A stretch of 19,658 nucleotides of DNA from NCBI GenBank assembly GCA_964563295.1, contig CAZLWX010000067.1, positions 1 through 19,658 of the forward strand. Direction: 5' to 3'. Positions 8,141 to 16,577 of this stretch are shown here, in pieces. Numbering within the stretch: position 1 is the first letter of the stretch; every line of letters begins with the position of its first letter. Position numbers and translations under genes: made by a program. The notes beneath the pieces were generated by a model. The model ran no database searches. It saw nothing but the letters and a program-made list of their open reading frames with translations, and had not been told where the DNA came from. Source of the stretch: Chryseosolibacter sp964563295 (GTDB taxonomy: Bacteria; Bacteroidota; Bacteroidia; Cytophagales; Cyclobacteriaceae).

Positions 8141-9187
8141 TCAATAATATCGAGTTACATCCACCTCTTTTAACAGGGGTTCACTTTGCTCCAACCAGCG
8201 GTACAATAGTGCTGAAAAATACGGTGCCAGACTGACTCCTTTGGTGCCTAAACCGTTAAAAATTATAAGTCGTTCGTGGACCGGGTGACAACCCAGCACG
8301 GGACGCCTGTCTTTGGATGCGGGCCGAACCCCCCAATCCTCTCCAACGACATCGTAGTCGCCGCGATAGAGCGCCTTCAATCGCGATTCCATTTCGCTCC
8401 GGCCCTCAGGAGTTATGCCAGCAGAAGCATCGTTTACCCGGTACGTGGAGCCCACCCGGAACCTTCCTCGCTCGCGCCCCGGAACCATGTAAACGCCGCG
8501 ATTCATGATTACGTCTGTCTGCCAATCGGTTTTAATATCAATAACCTCGCCTTTTAGTGGCCTGATAATATCGCGAAACCATTTGTTGTTCAACGCCTGA
8601 TAGCCCTGGCAGAAGATTACCTTTTGAGCCCGGTAGCCGCCGTATTCCACTCCCGATGAATGGATGACCAGCTTATCCTGATCAAAGTGACCATCGTGAA
8701 AGATCCCAGAGGCCGTAATGTACATGCGCACCGCTTCCGTGTACTTCACCGTGTCAACCATGCCGGCCTGGCCTATGAGCATTCCCCCAAACGGATCGTT
8801 GAGTCGCTCCCCGAAACGATCGCTGGTGCTGATCGCTACAATGAAAGGAGAGTTTGCATTCTTTGCCATGCACTGATTCTGCTCAAGAGCGGAACCGAAC
8901 GGCCTGTAGATTGCCCTCGGATAGAAGAATTTCGAGGAAGTCAACTTTTCAACGTCGCGGTAGAAGTTGTGGAGGTAGGGAAAAATGGACTCCGCCATCC
9001 ATGAGCTTACAAAATTCCGGCTAGTGACAGGGTTAAACAAGCCCGCCGCCACACGTGAACAATGGTTCTCAGCAGGTCTGTCGATGACAAGAATTTTTCG
9101 GTCGCTTCTCAACAGTTGAACGGCGATCGCAGAGCCGGCCAGTCCCTGGCCAACGACAATATAGTCGAGCTCCACCTGTGGATTCAT
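8141..9187 (-). CDS. FAD-dependent oxidoreductase, DAO family
   Basis: A 348-residue flavoprotein of the D-amino-acid/glycine oxidase (DAO) superfamily. Near the N-terminus it has the dinucleotide-binding motif DYIVVGQGLAGSAIA (G13-x-G15-x-x-G18) and an acidic residue ending beta-2 (ILVIDRP, D36). SRVAAGLFNPVTSR (44-57) follows and resembles the FAD-contacting loop of ThiO and the C-terminal part of MnmC. The C-terminal segment IFNGLGTKGVSLAPYFSALL is the typical closing FAD-binding motif. No transmembrane helix is seen. The substrate is unknown; oxidation of an amino acid or amine is the family expectation. I chose the ATG at 9187 rather than the GTG at 9256, because the FAD motif begins directly after it and the extension would overlap the divergent promoter region. 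It heads a minus-strand unit with the Omp85 hybrid (26-base gap). Confidence 0.85.
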   Translation of the reverse strand: MNPQVELDYIVVGQGLAGSAIAVQLLRSDRKILVIDRPAENHCSRVAAGLFNPVTSRNFVSSWMAESIFPYLHNFYRDVEKLTSSKFFYPRAIYRPFGSALEQNQCMAKNANSPFIVAISTSDRFGERLNDPFGGMLIGQAGMVDTVKYTEAVRMYITASGIFHDGHFDQDKLVIHSSGVEYGGYRAQKVIFCQGYQALNNKWFRDIIRPLKGEVIDIKTDWQTDVIMNRGVYMVPGRERGRFRVGSTYRVNDASAGITPEGRSEMESRLKALYRGDYDVVGEDWGVRPASKDRRPVLGCHPVHERLIIFNGLGTKGVSLAPYFSALLYRWLEQSEPLLKEVDVTRYY

Positions 9188-9256
9188 GTCCAAAAATGGA
9201 CTAAATAATTGGGCTGAAGCAAAAAAGCCACCTATTTTTGATGCTGTTACAGGCAC
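9188..9256. promoter_or_regulatory. Short divergent promoter region
   Basis: These 69 bases separate the start codons of the minus-strand oxidoreductase and the plus-strand metallo-hydrolase, so both transcription units must start here or inside the opposite gene. It contains the plus-strand TATTTTTG element at 9233-9240 and a perfect 5-bp inverted repeat (GTCCA/TGGAC, loop AAAA on the plus strand) at 9188-9201, which directly abuts the oxidoreductase ATG. Confidence 0.5.
9233..9240 (+). promoter_or_regulatory. Candidate Bacteroidota -7 element (TAnnTTTG)
   Basis: TATTTTTG matches the Bacteroidota -7 consensus TAnnTTTG exactly. An ATTG at 9208-9211, 21 bases upstream, could serve as the -33 element. 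Transcription would begin near 9247, giving a leader of only about 10 bases before the ATG at 9257. It would drive the metallo-hydrolase-pssA-porU-porV-M16 unit. Short motifs in AT-rich DNA arise by chance, so this is a candidate only. Confidence 0.45.
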
Positions 9257-9913
9257 ATGATGACCGTCCGATCATTTGTATTCAATCCCTTCCAGGAAAA
9301 CACCTACATCTTGTTTGATGAAACACGCGAATGCGTAGTCATCGACCCAGGTTGTTTTGAAGAGAGTGAAAAAAAGGAGCTGTCGGACTTTATCGAATCG
9401 CAAAAACTTAAAGTTCAACTGTTGCTGAATACACATTGCCATGTTGATCACGTCCTCGGAAACTATTTCATCAAGGAAAAGTATAAAGTGAACCTCCTCA
9501 TCCACGAGAGCGAAGTGGCAATTCTGAAAGCCGTGTCGGCATATGCGCCCAGCTACGGATTATTCAACTATGATGAAGCTACCGCCGATGGCTACCTTCA
9601 GGAAGGCGATACGATTCGATTCGGCAACCAGATACTCGACGTGATCGCGGCACCGGGTCACTCACCTGGACATGTCGTGTTCTACCATGATAATGAAAAG
9701 ATTCTCATCGGAGGGGACGTGCTTTTCTACAACAGTATCGGGCGTACCGATCTTCCGGGCGGAAACCACGAAGAATTGATCAAGAGTATTCACCAGAAGA
9801 TCTTTACACTTCCCGACAAGGTGAAAGTCTTTCCGGGACATGGTCCCGAAACCACCATCGGTTTTGAAAAGCGCACGAATCCATTTTGCGCGCTGACCGA
9901 TGTAAACTCCTAG
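9257..9913 (+). CDS. Glyoxalase II-like metallo-beta-lactamase-fold hydrolase
   Basis: A 218-residue cytosolic MBL-fold hydrolase with the complete metal-ligand set: THCHVDH (H60, H62, D64, H65), GHSPGH (H139), GGDVLF (D154) and FPGHGPET (H195). The N-terminus, FNPFQENTYILFDE, is the usual beginning of the short hydroxyacylglutathione-hydrolase-like proteins of Bacteroidota. These are about 40 residues shorter than classical GloB because they lack its C-terminal glutathione-binding helices. Thioester hydrolysis is therefore likely, but the true substrate is uncertain. There are two adjacent ATGs (9257, 9260); either could be used. It is the first gene of the plus-strand unit, with pssA starting 28 bases after its stop. 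Confidence 0.88.
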   Translation: MMTVRSFVFNPFQENTYILFDETRECVVIDPGCFEESEKKELSDFIESQKLKVQLLLNTHCHVDHVLGNYFIKEKYKVNLLIHESEVAILKAVSAYAPSYGLFNYDEATADGYLQEGDTIRFGNQILDVIAAPGHSPGHVVFYHDNEKILIGGDVLFYNSIGRTDLPGGNHEELIKSIHQKIFTLPDKVKVFPGHGPETTIGFEKRTNPFCALTDVNS

Positions 9914-9941
9914 GGTATCATTGCATTTGGCGAGGGCTGGT

Positions 9942-10628
9942 ATGAAAAAACATATTCCTAACTTCTTGACGTGCTGTAATCTCTTGTGCGGCTGTTTAGG
10001 AATCGTATTCCTGCTGGAGAACCGTGGTGTACCGGCGGCTTATTTTGTTTGGGCTGCCTGCATCTTTGATTTCCTGGATGGTTTTGCCGCCCGCCTCCTT
10101 AAGGTTGCCTCTCCCATTGGAAAAGAACTCGATTCACTTGCTGACGTAGTGAGCTTCGGGGTGCTGCCGGGCCTGGTCATGTATACCCTGATCGCGGAAG
10201 CGACGCCCTCGCCGATTCTACCGTTCCTGGCATTCTCGATAGCCGTGTTTTCGGCCATTCGACTTGCCATTTTTAATATTGATGAGTCGCAACGCGACTC
10301 CTTCCGGGGGTTGAATACGCCTGCCAACACCTTGTTCATTACTTCGCTACCTCTAATAGAAGGCAGCGTTGGCCCATGGCTTTACGAGCCAGTACCCCTG
10401 GCACTGATCACAATAATCTTCTCGCTCCTACTCGTTTCCCCCCTTGACTTCTTTGCACTGAAATTCAAGAATTATACATGGACTGATAACCGTGTGCGAT
10501 TCACCTTCCTTGCACTGGCGGTATTATTGGTGGTCGTATTTCGAGTCGCGGCCATTCCGCTGATCATAATAATGTATATCCTTTTGTCGTTACTGGTTAT
10601 GGCATTTTCACGCCCTACTACCACCTGA
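9942..10628 (+). CDS. pssA: CDP-diacylglycerol-serine O-phosphatidyltransferase
   Basis: A 228-residue polytopic membrane enzyme of the CDP-alcohol phosphatidyltransferase superfamily. The full catalytic motif Dx2DGx2ARx8Gx3Dx3D is present: D43, D46-G47, A50-R51, G60, D64, D68 (from FDFLDGFAARLL to KELDSLAD). The N-terminus, MKKHIPNFLTCCNLLCGCLG, matches bacterial type II phosphatidylserine synthases, which make phosphatidylserine from CDP-diacylglycerol and L-serine on the way to phosphatidylethanolamine. Around six to eight hydrophobic helices follow. A sister CDP-alcohol transferase activity cannot be fully excluded, but the N-terminal pattern favours PssA. I use the ATG at 9942; an in-frame TTG lies 21 bases upstream. 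The TGA stop (10626-10628) is in the same frame as porU and only three bases before its start. Confidence 0.88.
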   Translation: MKKHIPNFLTCCNLLCGCLGIVFLLENRGVPAAYFVWAACIFDFLDGFAARLLKVASPIGKELDSLADVVSFGVLPGLVMYTLIAEATPSPILPFLAFSIAVFSAIRLAIFNIDESQRDSFRGLNTPANTLFITSLPLIEGSVGPWLYEPVPLALITIIFSLLLVSPLDFFALKFKNYTWTDNRVRFTFLALAVLLVVVFRVAAIPLIIIMYILLSLLVMAFSRPTTT

Positions 10629-10631
10629 ACC

Positions 10632-13600
10632 TTGAGCCCGCGCGGATACATAACGGTCATGCTTCTCTTCATCGGCGGAAGCCATTCCGCTCTGGCCCAA
10701 ATTGCCGATCTGTCAAAAGGCGAATGGTTCAAGTTAAAGGTAGAACAGGCCGGTATCTATCGGATCGACTACTCGTTCCTGCGCCAACTGGGAATCGACC
10801 CTTCCAGGATCAATCCGTCGCATATCCGGATTTTCGGCAATGAGGGAGGAATGCTGCCTCAGCGAATAGACGCCGCCAGGCCGCCAGGATTGATGGAAAA
10901 CGCCATTTTCGTCAGCGGTCAGGCTGACGGGAAATTTGATTCCGGCGACTTTATTCTTTTCTATGCAGAAGGACCCGACCGGGCAGACTACGTGACAAGC
11001 CTCGGGTTGTTTGGCTATGAAAGCAATCTTTATTCAGACGCGAACTATTACTTTCTAACCGTCGGCGATATTGACGGAAAGCGCATAGGAACCTCGGCGA
11101 ATGATGGCGATGGCATTCCCGTCACGGACTTTGATGATTTCTTCTATCATGAAGTCGATGAGTACAACGATCAGCACTCTGGCCGCGAATGGTACGGCGA
11201 GCGGTTCGGCGTAAGCACCGATGTGCACACCATCAGCTTTCAGGCAGAGAGTATCAGTGCGAGCTCTCCCGTGCGCATAGTCTCCGATGTGCTGGGTCAG
11301 TCGCATTCCGCCTCATCCATGAGCCTCACGCTCAACGGTATCGCTATTGGAGTGCAAGACCTGGTGCAAATTCCGAATTCCCGTTATGGCGTGAAGGGAA
11401 TTCACCGGCGTGATACTTTTGATATCGATCCTTCTGCGGCGGGAATGCCTGCACGAAGCACTCATGAGGTGACTTTCCAGTTCCACAAAGGGACGGGCTT
11501 TTCGCAGGCGTTGCTCGATTTTCTCCTTGTTTGCTTCAAACGCGATCTGAAGCTCTACGGCAATCAGACCATATTTTTGTCGGCGGGCTCGCTGGAAAAT
11601 CCGGTATCGAAATTCCTCGTAAAGGGCGTGTCCAACGACGCTCAGATCTGGGATATCACCGATCCGTATAACGTGCTCGCCCAACAGTTCACGCTTGAAA
11701 ATGGAACTGCCCAATTCGCGACTCCGACGGAAACGCTCAGGAAATTTGTCGTGTTCAAGGCAAATGCTCCAGCCCCCACGATCGTCGGCAGGATAGAACG
11801 CCAAAACATTCGTGGGTTTGCGTCGCCTGACATGATTATTGTAACGCATCCGTCGTTCCTGAATGAAGCCAACAGGTTAGCCGCGCACAGGGAATCAACA
11901 AACGGCCTGAATGTACAGGTTGTCACGCCCGAAGAAATATACAATGATTTCTCCAGCGGCCGGCAGGATGTCTCAGCCATACGGGATTTCGTCCGCCATC
12001 AATTCGGCAGCCAACCATCGTCGCCCAGATTTCTTTTGCTGTTCGGCAAGACGTCGTACGACTACAAAGATCGCCTCACAGGCAACACGAACTTCGTCAT
12101 CACATACGAGTCCCGCAATTCGCTTCATCCATTGCAGACGTATTCTTCCGACGACTATTTCGGCTTCCTCGAGGACGGCGAAGGGGATTGGAATGAAGGA
12201 AGCACGCCGACCAATCACACACTCGACATCGGCGTCGGCAGACTGCCGGTCACCACCGCCGAAGAAGCGCGAAATGTTGTCGACAAAATAATCGAATACG
12301 AACAGAACCCGAGTTCACTCGGCTATTGGAGGAAGCGCGCAATTTTTGTGGCCGACGATGGCAATAATGAGGATGGCTTTGATGACATTCACCAGTCCCA
12401 GGCCGATCAGCTGGCCACGTTTGTCGAAGAGACGTCATCGGGCATCGAAGCCAAAAAGCTGTTCATGGGAACCTATGAAAAAACGATCAAGCCTAACGGC
12501 GAATCAATCCCGGCATTCACTGACGACATCTTGAGGGCATTCGATCGTGGGGCTCTTATCATCAACTACACGGGCCATGGCTCGGAAGTACAGTGGGCGG
12601 ACGAAAATGTCTTTAACACCGCAATCATCGGAGAACTGGACAATGAGTTGTATCCATTCCTGATCACAGCCACCTGCGAGTTCGGCCGTCACGATGACCC
12701 GTCGAGGATCTCAGGTGCCGAGCGAATTGTCAAAGCAAAGAGTAGCGGCGTTGTGGGGATGGTGACGACCGCCCGTGACGTAAGCGCCGTTCCCAATTTT
12801 AACCTCAACATTGCGTTCTACGAGGCGCTCTTCGAAAGGGCCGGCAATTTTTTTCGACCCCTTGGTGAAGTATTCAGGCAAACCAAGAACAACAGTACGA
12901 GTGGCGTATCAAACCGGAATTTCTCGCTGTTAGCCGATCCCTCGATGACCCTCGCCCTTCCGCCACATGTCGTGGCTGTTACTGAGTTGAAGACGATCGC
13001 GGGTTCCGACACACTCAAAGCGCTCTCGACCGTCAAAGTACGCGGAGAAATTCGCACCTTCTCCGGAGAAAAACTTGAGACGTTTAACGGGACACTCGCC
13101 GCCACTTTGTACGACAAGCGCGCGGAACGCGTCACCATAGGACGGAATGATCCGGCTTTCGAGTTCGAAGAGTGGAAAAATGCGCTCTTTCGCGGGCAGG
13201 CTTCAGTGAAGGATGGCGAGTTCGAAATGACGTTTATGTTGCCCAGGAACATCGCCTACACTGTTGCAACTGGAAAGCTAAGCTTGTACGCCGCGGACGC
13301 CGCGAATTTCACAGATGCCAGTGGAATGATCATGGGGTTTACGGTCGGCGGCACCGAAGCGGACGTCGCTCCAGAAAGTGAACCTCCCGTTATCAGCCTG
13401 TACATCGGCGACACCACGTTCGTCAACGGAGGCATTACCAACCCTGACACCTACCTGGTCGCGCGTCTGGACGACAACACTGGAATCAATATATCCAATT
13501 ACGGAATTGGCAACAGCATCATCGCGGAGCTCGACGGCGGTGAAATGACTTTCATGCTGAATGACTACTTCATCGCCGATGTCGACGACTACACGGGAGG

Positions 13601-14036
13601 ATGGATCCGTTTTCCGCTGAATGATTTGCCTCCCGGCAGGCACGCTGTTACGCTCACCGCCTGGGATCTTCACAACAACTCATCAAAAGCCACCGTCGAT
13701 TTTATCGTTACCGATGGCGAGCAATTGGTCATCGAAGCATTCGGCAACTATCCGAATCCTTTCCAGGACCGGACGTCCCTGTTTTTCACGCATAACAGGT
13801 CAGGCGACGATCTGCAGGGTACCCTTTCTATCCAAAACACAGCTGGCAGTATCATTGGGAGCATCGATTTTACGGTGACAAACAGTCCTTATCAGGTCGA
13901 TTTGATGGAACTCGACGCGGCCGGTGTTTTTGGGAAAAAACTGCCTGGAGGGCTATACTTGGCCCGCCTGATTGTTCGTTCATTAACGAATGGCTCTAAA
14001 TATGAGCAGGTTACAAAACTTATTGTGTTGAATTAA
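10632..14036 (+). CDS. porU: Type IX secretion system sortase PorU
   Basis: An 1134-residue C25 (gingipain-type) cysteine peptidase that removes the C-terminal signal of type IX cargo and attaches cargo at the cell surface. It starts with a signal peptide (MSPRGYITVMLLFIGGSHSA, cleavage near ALA-Q), followed by beta-rich domains to about residue 395. The peptidase C25 domain (about 400-760) carries catalytic His649 in NYTGHGSE and Cys682 in TATCEFGRHDDP. Their 33-residue spacing equals that of the reported catalytic pair of Porphyromonas gingivalis PorU (H657/C690, from memory). The C-terminus is itself a type IX signal-like Ig domain with NYPNPF (1039-1044), ending KLIVLN; PorU is known to keep its signal. 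The start must be the TTG at 10632. The next ATG (10659) leaves only a 14-residue leader with no basic n-region, and the upstream in-frame codon is the pssA stop. Confidence 0.93.
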   Translation: MSPRGYITVMLLFIGGSHSALAQIADLSKGEWFKLKVEQAGIYRIDYSFLRQLGIDPSRINPSHIRIFGNEGGMLPQRIDAARPPGLMENAIFVSGQADGKFDSGDFILFYAEGPDRADYVTSLGLFGYESNLYSDANYYFLTVGDIDGKRIGTSANDGDGIPVTDFDDFFYHEVDEYNDQHSGREWYGERFGVSTDVHTISFQAESISASSPVRIVSDVLGQSHSASSMSLTLNGIAIGVQDLVQIPNSRYGVKGIHRRDTFDIDPSAAGMPARSTHEVTFQFHKGTGFSQALLDFLLVCFKRDLKLYGNQTIFLSAGSLENPVSKFLVKGVSNDAQIWDITDPYNVLAQQFTLENGTAQFATPTETLRKFVVFKANAPAPTIVGRIERQNIRGFASPDMIIVTHPSFLNEANRLAAHRESTNGLNVQVVTPEEIYNDFSSGRQDVSAIRDFVRHQFGSQPSSPRFLLLFGKTSYDYKDRLTGNTNFVITYESRNSLHPLQTYSSDDYFGFLEDGEGDWNEGSTPTNHTLDIGVGRLPVTTAEEARNVVDKIIEYEQNPSSLGYWRKRAIFVADDGNNEDGFDDIHQSQADQLATFVEETSSGIEAKKLFMGTYEKTIKPNGESIPAFTDDILRAFDRGALIINYTGHGSEVQWADENVFNTAIIGELDNELYPFLITATCEFGRHDDPSRISGAERIVKAKSSGVVGMVTTARDVSAVPNFNLNIAFYEALFERAGNFFRPLGEVFRQTKNNSTSGVSNRNFSLLADPSMTLALPPHVVAVTELKTIAGSDTLKALSTVKVRGEIRTFSGEKLETFNGTLAATLYDKRAERVTIGRNDPAFEFEEWKNALFRGQASVKDGEFEMTFMLPRNIAYTVATGKLSLYAADAANFTDASGMIMGFTVGGTEADVAPESEPPVISLYIGDTTFVNGGITNPDTYLVARLDDNTGINISNYGIGNSIIAELDGGEMTFMLNDYFIADVDDYTGGWIRFPLNDLPPGRHAVTLTAWDLHNNSSKATVDFIVTDGEQLVIEAFGNYPNPFQDRTSLFFTHNRSGDDLQGTLSIQNTAGSIIGSIDFTVTNSPYQVDLMELDAAGVFGKKLPGGLYLARLIVRSLTNGSKYEQVTKLIVLN

Positions 14037-14065
14037 CTATCTTTAACCCCTTGAAAATTGAATTA

Positions 14066-15208
14066 ATGAAGATCAGAGCGGCTCTCCTTCTCGTCTTAAT
14101 TGCAGTAGGTTTTGGATACTCACAACCCAATCCGACACCCGGAACATTGATAGGTGCATCTAAGGCAATCACTACGGCAGTGCCCTTTTTGGGTATCACA
14201 CCAGATGCCAGGCATGCCGCATTGGGCGATGCTGGCGTTGCTACCACTCCTGATGCCAATGCCGCTTATTGGAATGCCGGAAAGCTTGTCTTCATCGGCA
14301 GCGATATGAAATACGGAGGCAGTTTCTCCTATACGCCTTGGCTGGGAAAGATCGTTAATGATATGTGGATCTCATCCCTTTCCGGATTTTATCAGATCGA
14401 CAATGAGCAGGCTGTCGCGGCATCCTTCAAGTATTTTGACCTTGGCGAGATCAGTTTCCGAAACGAAAGCAATCAGCCGTTGGGCGATTTCAATCCCAAA
14501 GAAGCAGCATTCGATATAACCTATTCGCGGAAGCTGTCAGAGGCTTTGGCGATTGGAGTCACGGCTCGCTACATTTTTTCGAATCTGACTGGAGCCTTTA
14601 GTGGTGCCGATGCACAAGCCGGCAACAGCGTGGCGACCGACATTGGAGTCTATTACGTAAAACCATTGCAAAGCGCGAAGAATTCAACGCTGTCGCTGGG
14701 TGCCCAGATATCAAACATTGGCGCCAAACTTTCTTACACCGACAACAACAACAAGGACTTTCTTCCTACCAATCTTCGGATCGGGGGAGCTTTCAAGACC
14801 GAAGTCGATCAATACAATTCGTTCACGTTCGTCCTGGACTTCAACAAGCTGATGGTTCCATCTGTCGATCAAGGGCAATCGCTGCTGAGCGGGATGTTCG
14901 GCTCATTCACTGACGCAGGGGGCGGGGGATCCGAGGAACTTCGCGAAATCATGACGTCGGCCGGCGTTGAGTATTGGTATCGCGATACATTTGCGGCGCG
15001 CCTCGGCTATTTTCTGGAAGCCAAAGACAAGGGTGATCGTGAGTATGCGACCGCCGGGCTTGGCATTCGCCGCGACCGGTTTGGACTTGATGTAGCCTAC
15101 ATTGTTCCGACCAATCAACGGGAGCATCCGCTAGCCGAAACGATTCGTTTCACAATTCTTATGCAAATCGCTTCAAGTCGACTCGACGACGAATCTGTTA
15201 CCGATTGA
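14066..15208 (+). CDS. porV: Type IX secretion outer-membrane shuttle protein PorV
   Basis: A 380-residue outer-membrane barrel of the PorV/PorQ (FadL-like) family. The signal peptide MKIRAALLLVLIAVGFGYSQ is cleaved around residues 18-20. The mature N-terminus contains the family hallmark AVPFLGITPDARHAALGDAGVATTPDANAAYWN (conserved core in two parts: FLGITPDARHAALGDAG and DANAAYWNAGKL). Amphipathic strands follow throughout. PorV collects cargo from the SprA translocon and delivers it to the PorU/Z/Q attachment complex (established for the family). The position directly after porU, 29 bases from its stop, is the common arrangement in the phylum and strongly supports the assignment over PorQ. 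I use the ATG at 14066; a TTG five codons upstream is unnecessary. Confidence 0.94.
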   Translation: MKIRAALLLVLIAVGFGYSQPNPTPGTLIGASKAITTAVPFLGITPDARHAALGDAGVATTPDANAAYWNAGKLVFIGSDMKYGGSFSYTPWLGKIVNDMWISSLSGFYQIDNEQAVAASFKYFDLGEISFRNESNQPLGDFNPKEAAFDITYSRKLSEALAIGVTARYIFSNLTGAFSGADAQAGNSVATDIGVYYVKPLQSAKNSTLSLGAQISNIGAKLSYTDNNNKDFLPTNLRIGGAFKTEVDQYNSFTFVLDFNKLMVPSVDQGQSLLSGMFGSFTDAGGGGSEELREIMTSAGVEYWYRDTFAARLGYFLEAKDKGDREYATAGLGIRRDRFGLDVAYIVPTNQREHPLAETIRFTILMQIASSRLDDESVTD

Positions 15209-15213
15209 CCTTG

Positions 15214-16473
15214 ATGCTCGACAGAACCGTCCAGCCGCCCTTCGTCGCCAGCAGTACATTCAATCTCCTTGAGCCCGAAAAAAGAATTCTGCCCAACGGC
15301 ATCCCTGTCTATTTTGTGCGCGGCGGAAAACAGGAAGTACTCAAGATCGAATTGCTATTTAACGCCGGAAGATGGGTGGAAAAGAAATGGGGTGCCGGCT
15401 ATTTCACCGGCAACTTGCTGACGAAAGGAACCCGTTACAAGAGTAGTTTCCAGATTGCTCAATTGTTCGATCGCTATGGTGCGCACGTCGAAATTCAGGC
15501 CGGACTGGATGTGCTCTCGGTCTCCCTCTACGCATTGACCAGGCATCTGCAACCTGTATTACTCTTGCTGCGCGAAGTTCTGCAGGAACCGATATTTCCC
15601 CGAAAGGAACTGGATCAGTCCAAGTCGATATACCTGCAGAACCTGAAAGTTAATCAGGAGAAGACCAGTTTTCTTGCGTCCAAGCAATTCAGGCGAAGTC
15701 TGTTTGGCGAAAATCATCCGTATGGAAAGGAATTGGACGAACGCGATGTGAACGCTGTCGACCAACAAAGCCTTTTTGACCACTTCGACAAATTCCTTCA
15801 CGATTTTGCAGTATTCGTTGCGGGCTACGTCGACGAACAAAGTTCTAACTTGATCGAGGACGTTTTTGCGGGATGGAACGTCAAGGCATCCAAAGAAGCA
15901 GCCTGGCCATATCCTGATGTCCAACCCACGAAGCAGCTGATAGAAAAAGAGAATAGCGTTCAATCATCTATCCGCATGGGAAAACGCTCGATTCTCCGAA
16001 ACGATCCCGACTACTTCCGGGCGATTCTGGCGGCCCATATCCTGGGAGGCTATTTTGGATCGCGGCTGATGAAAAACATTCGCGAGGAGAAAGGTTTGAC
16101 GTATGGAGTCTATGCAACCTTGCACGCGCTGCGACACGGAAGCTACCTCGTCATCGGGGCCGATGTGAACAAGGAGAATGTCGCCCTCACCTTCGCTGAA
16201 ATCCGGTCTGAACTGAGACGATTACGCACTGAAGAGATTTCCACGGATGAACTCGAGACAGCACGAAATCATTTCATCGGAAGTCTACAGACCGAAATCA
16301 CCACGTCATTTGCACACGCTGAAAAACTCAAGACCATCTACCTGTACAGCCTCCCTTCGACATACTACCACGATATGATATCACATGTACAGCGGGCATT
16401 GCCGGTTGATATCGCCGAAGTTTGTTCCAGGCATTTCCATGAAGACGACTTCTTTGATATTGCCGTGGGTTGA
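15214..16473 (+). CDS. M16 (insulinase-family) peptidase homologue, non-catalytic
   Basis: A 419-residue protein with the two-domain architecture of M16B peptidase subunits. The N-terminal segment LPNGIPVYFVRGG...LLFNAGRWVEKKWGAG is followed by KGT, as in active enzymes. The zinc motif HxxEH is replaced by Y63-F-T-G66-N67, so both histidine ligands and the catalytic glutamate are gone. The C-terminal half keeps the conserved R/Y segment NIREEKGLTYGVY (R290, Y297), which binds substrate backbone in M16 enzymes. This is the pattern of the non-catalytic partner in heterodimeric M16B proteases such as mitochondrial MPP-alpha or Sphingomonas SPH2682. No catalytic partner lies in the window. No signal peptide is evident, so a cytosolic location is likely. 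The ATG at 15214 is five bases after the porV stop, implying co-transcription with the secretion genes. Confidence 0.87.
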   Translation: MLDRTVQPPFVASSTFNLLEPEKRILPNGIPVYFVRGGKQEVLKIELLFNAGRWVEKKWGAGYFTGNLLTKGTRYKSSFQIAQLFDRYGAHVEIQAGLDVLSVSLYALTRHLQPVLLLLREVLQEPIFPRKELDQSKSIYLQNLKVNQEKTSFLASKQFRRSLFGENHPYGKELDERDVNAVDQQSLFDHFDKFLHDFAVFVAGYVDEQSSNLIEDVFAGWNVKASKEAAWPYPDVQPTKQLIEKENSVQSSIRMGKRSILRNDPDYFRAILAAHILGGYFGSRLMKNIREEKGLTYGVYATLHALRHGSYLVIGADVNKENVALTFAEIRSELRRLRTEEISTDELETARNHFIGSLQTEITTSFAHAEKLKTIYLYSLPSTYYHDMISHVQRALPVDIAEVCSRHFHEDDFFDIAVG

Positions 16474-16537
16474 TTAACGTCTTTCAAACAACTTCCAGTA
16501 CTCGATTTCTGGCAACAGCGACCGTAACGGCAGGGCA

Positions 16538-16545
16538 TACTTTTG
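16538..16545 (+). promoter_or_regulatory. Candidate Bacteroidota -7 element (TAnnTTTG)
   Basis: TACTTTTG fits TAnnTTTG exactly and lies 32 bases before the ATG of the following MBL-fold gene, which would give a leader of about 25 bases. The 104-base gap after the M16 gene is the largest in the plus-strand cluster, consistent with a separate transcription start. No clear TTTG -33 element is seen at the right spacing. Confidence 0.45.
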
Positions 16546-16577
16546 TTACCCTTCTGGTCGATTGCAGCCTACCGCGT

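Noticed and set aside
11313..11849. A 178-codon minus-strand open frame opposite porU
   Set aside because: Antisense to an unambiguous PorU region, Arg-rich shadow composition and no family signature.
13720..14036. PorU C-terminal NYPNPF domain as a sign of a gene fusion with a secreted cargo
   Set aside because: PorU proteins are known to carry an uncleaved type IX signal-like C-terminal domain, so this is normal for the family.
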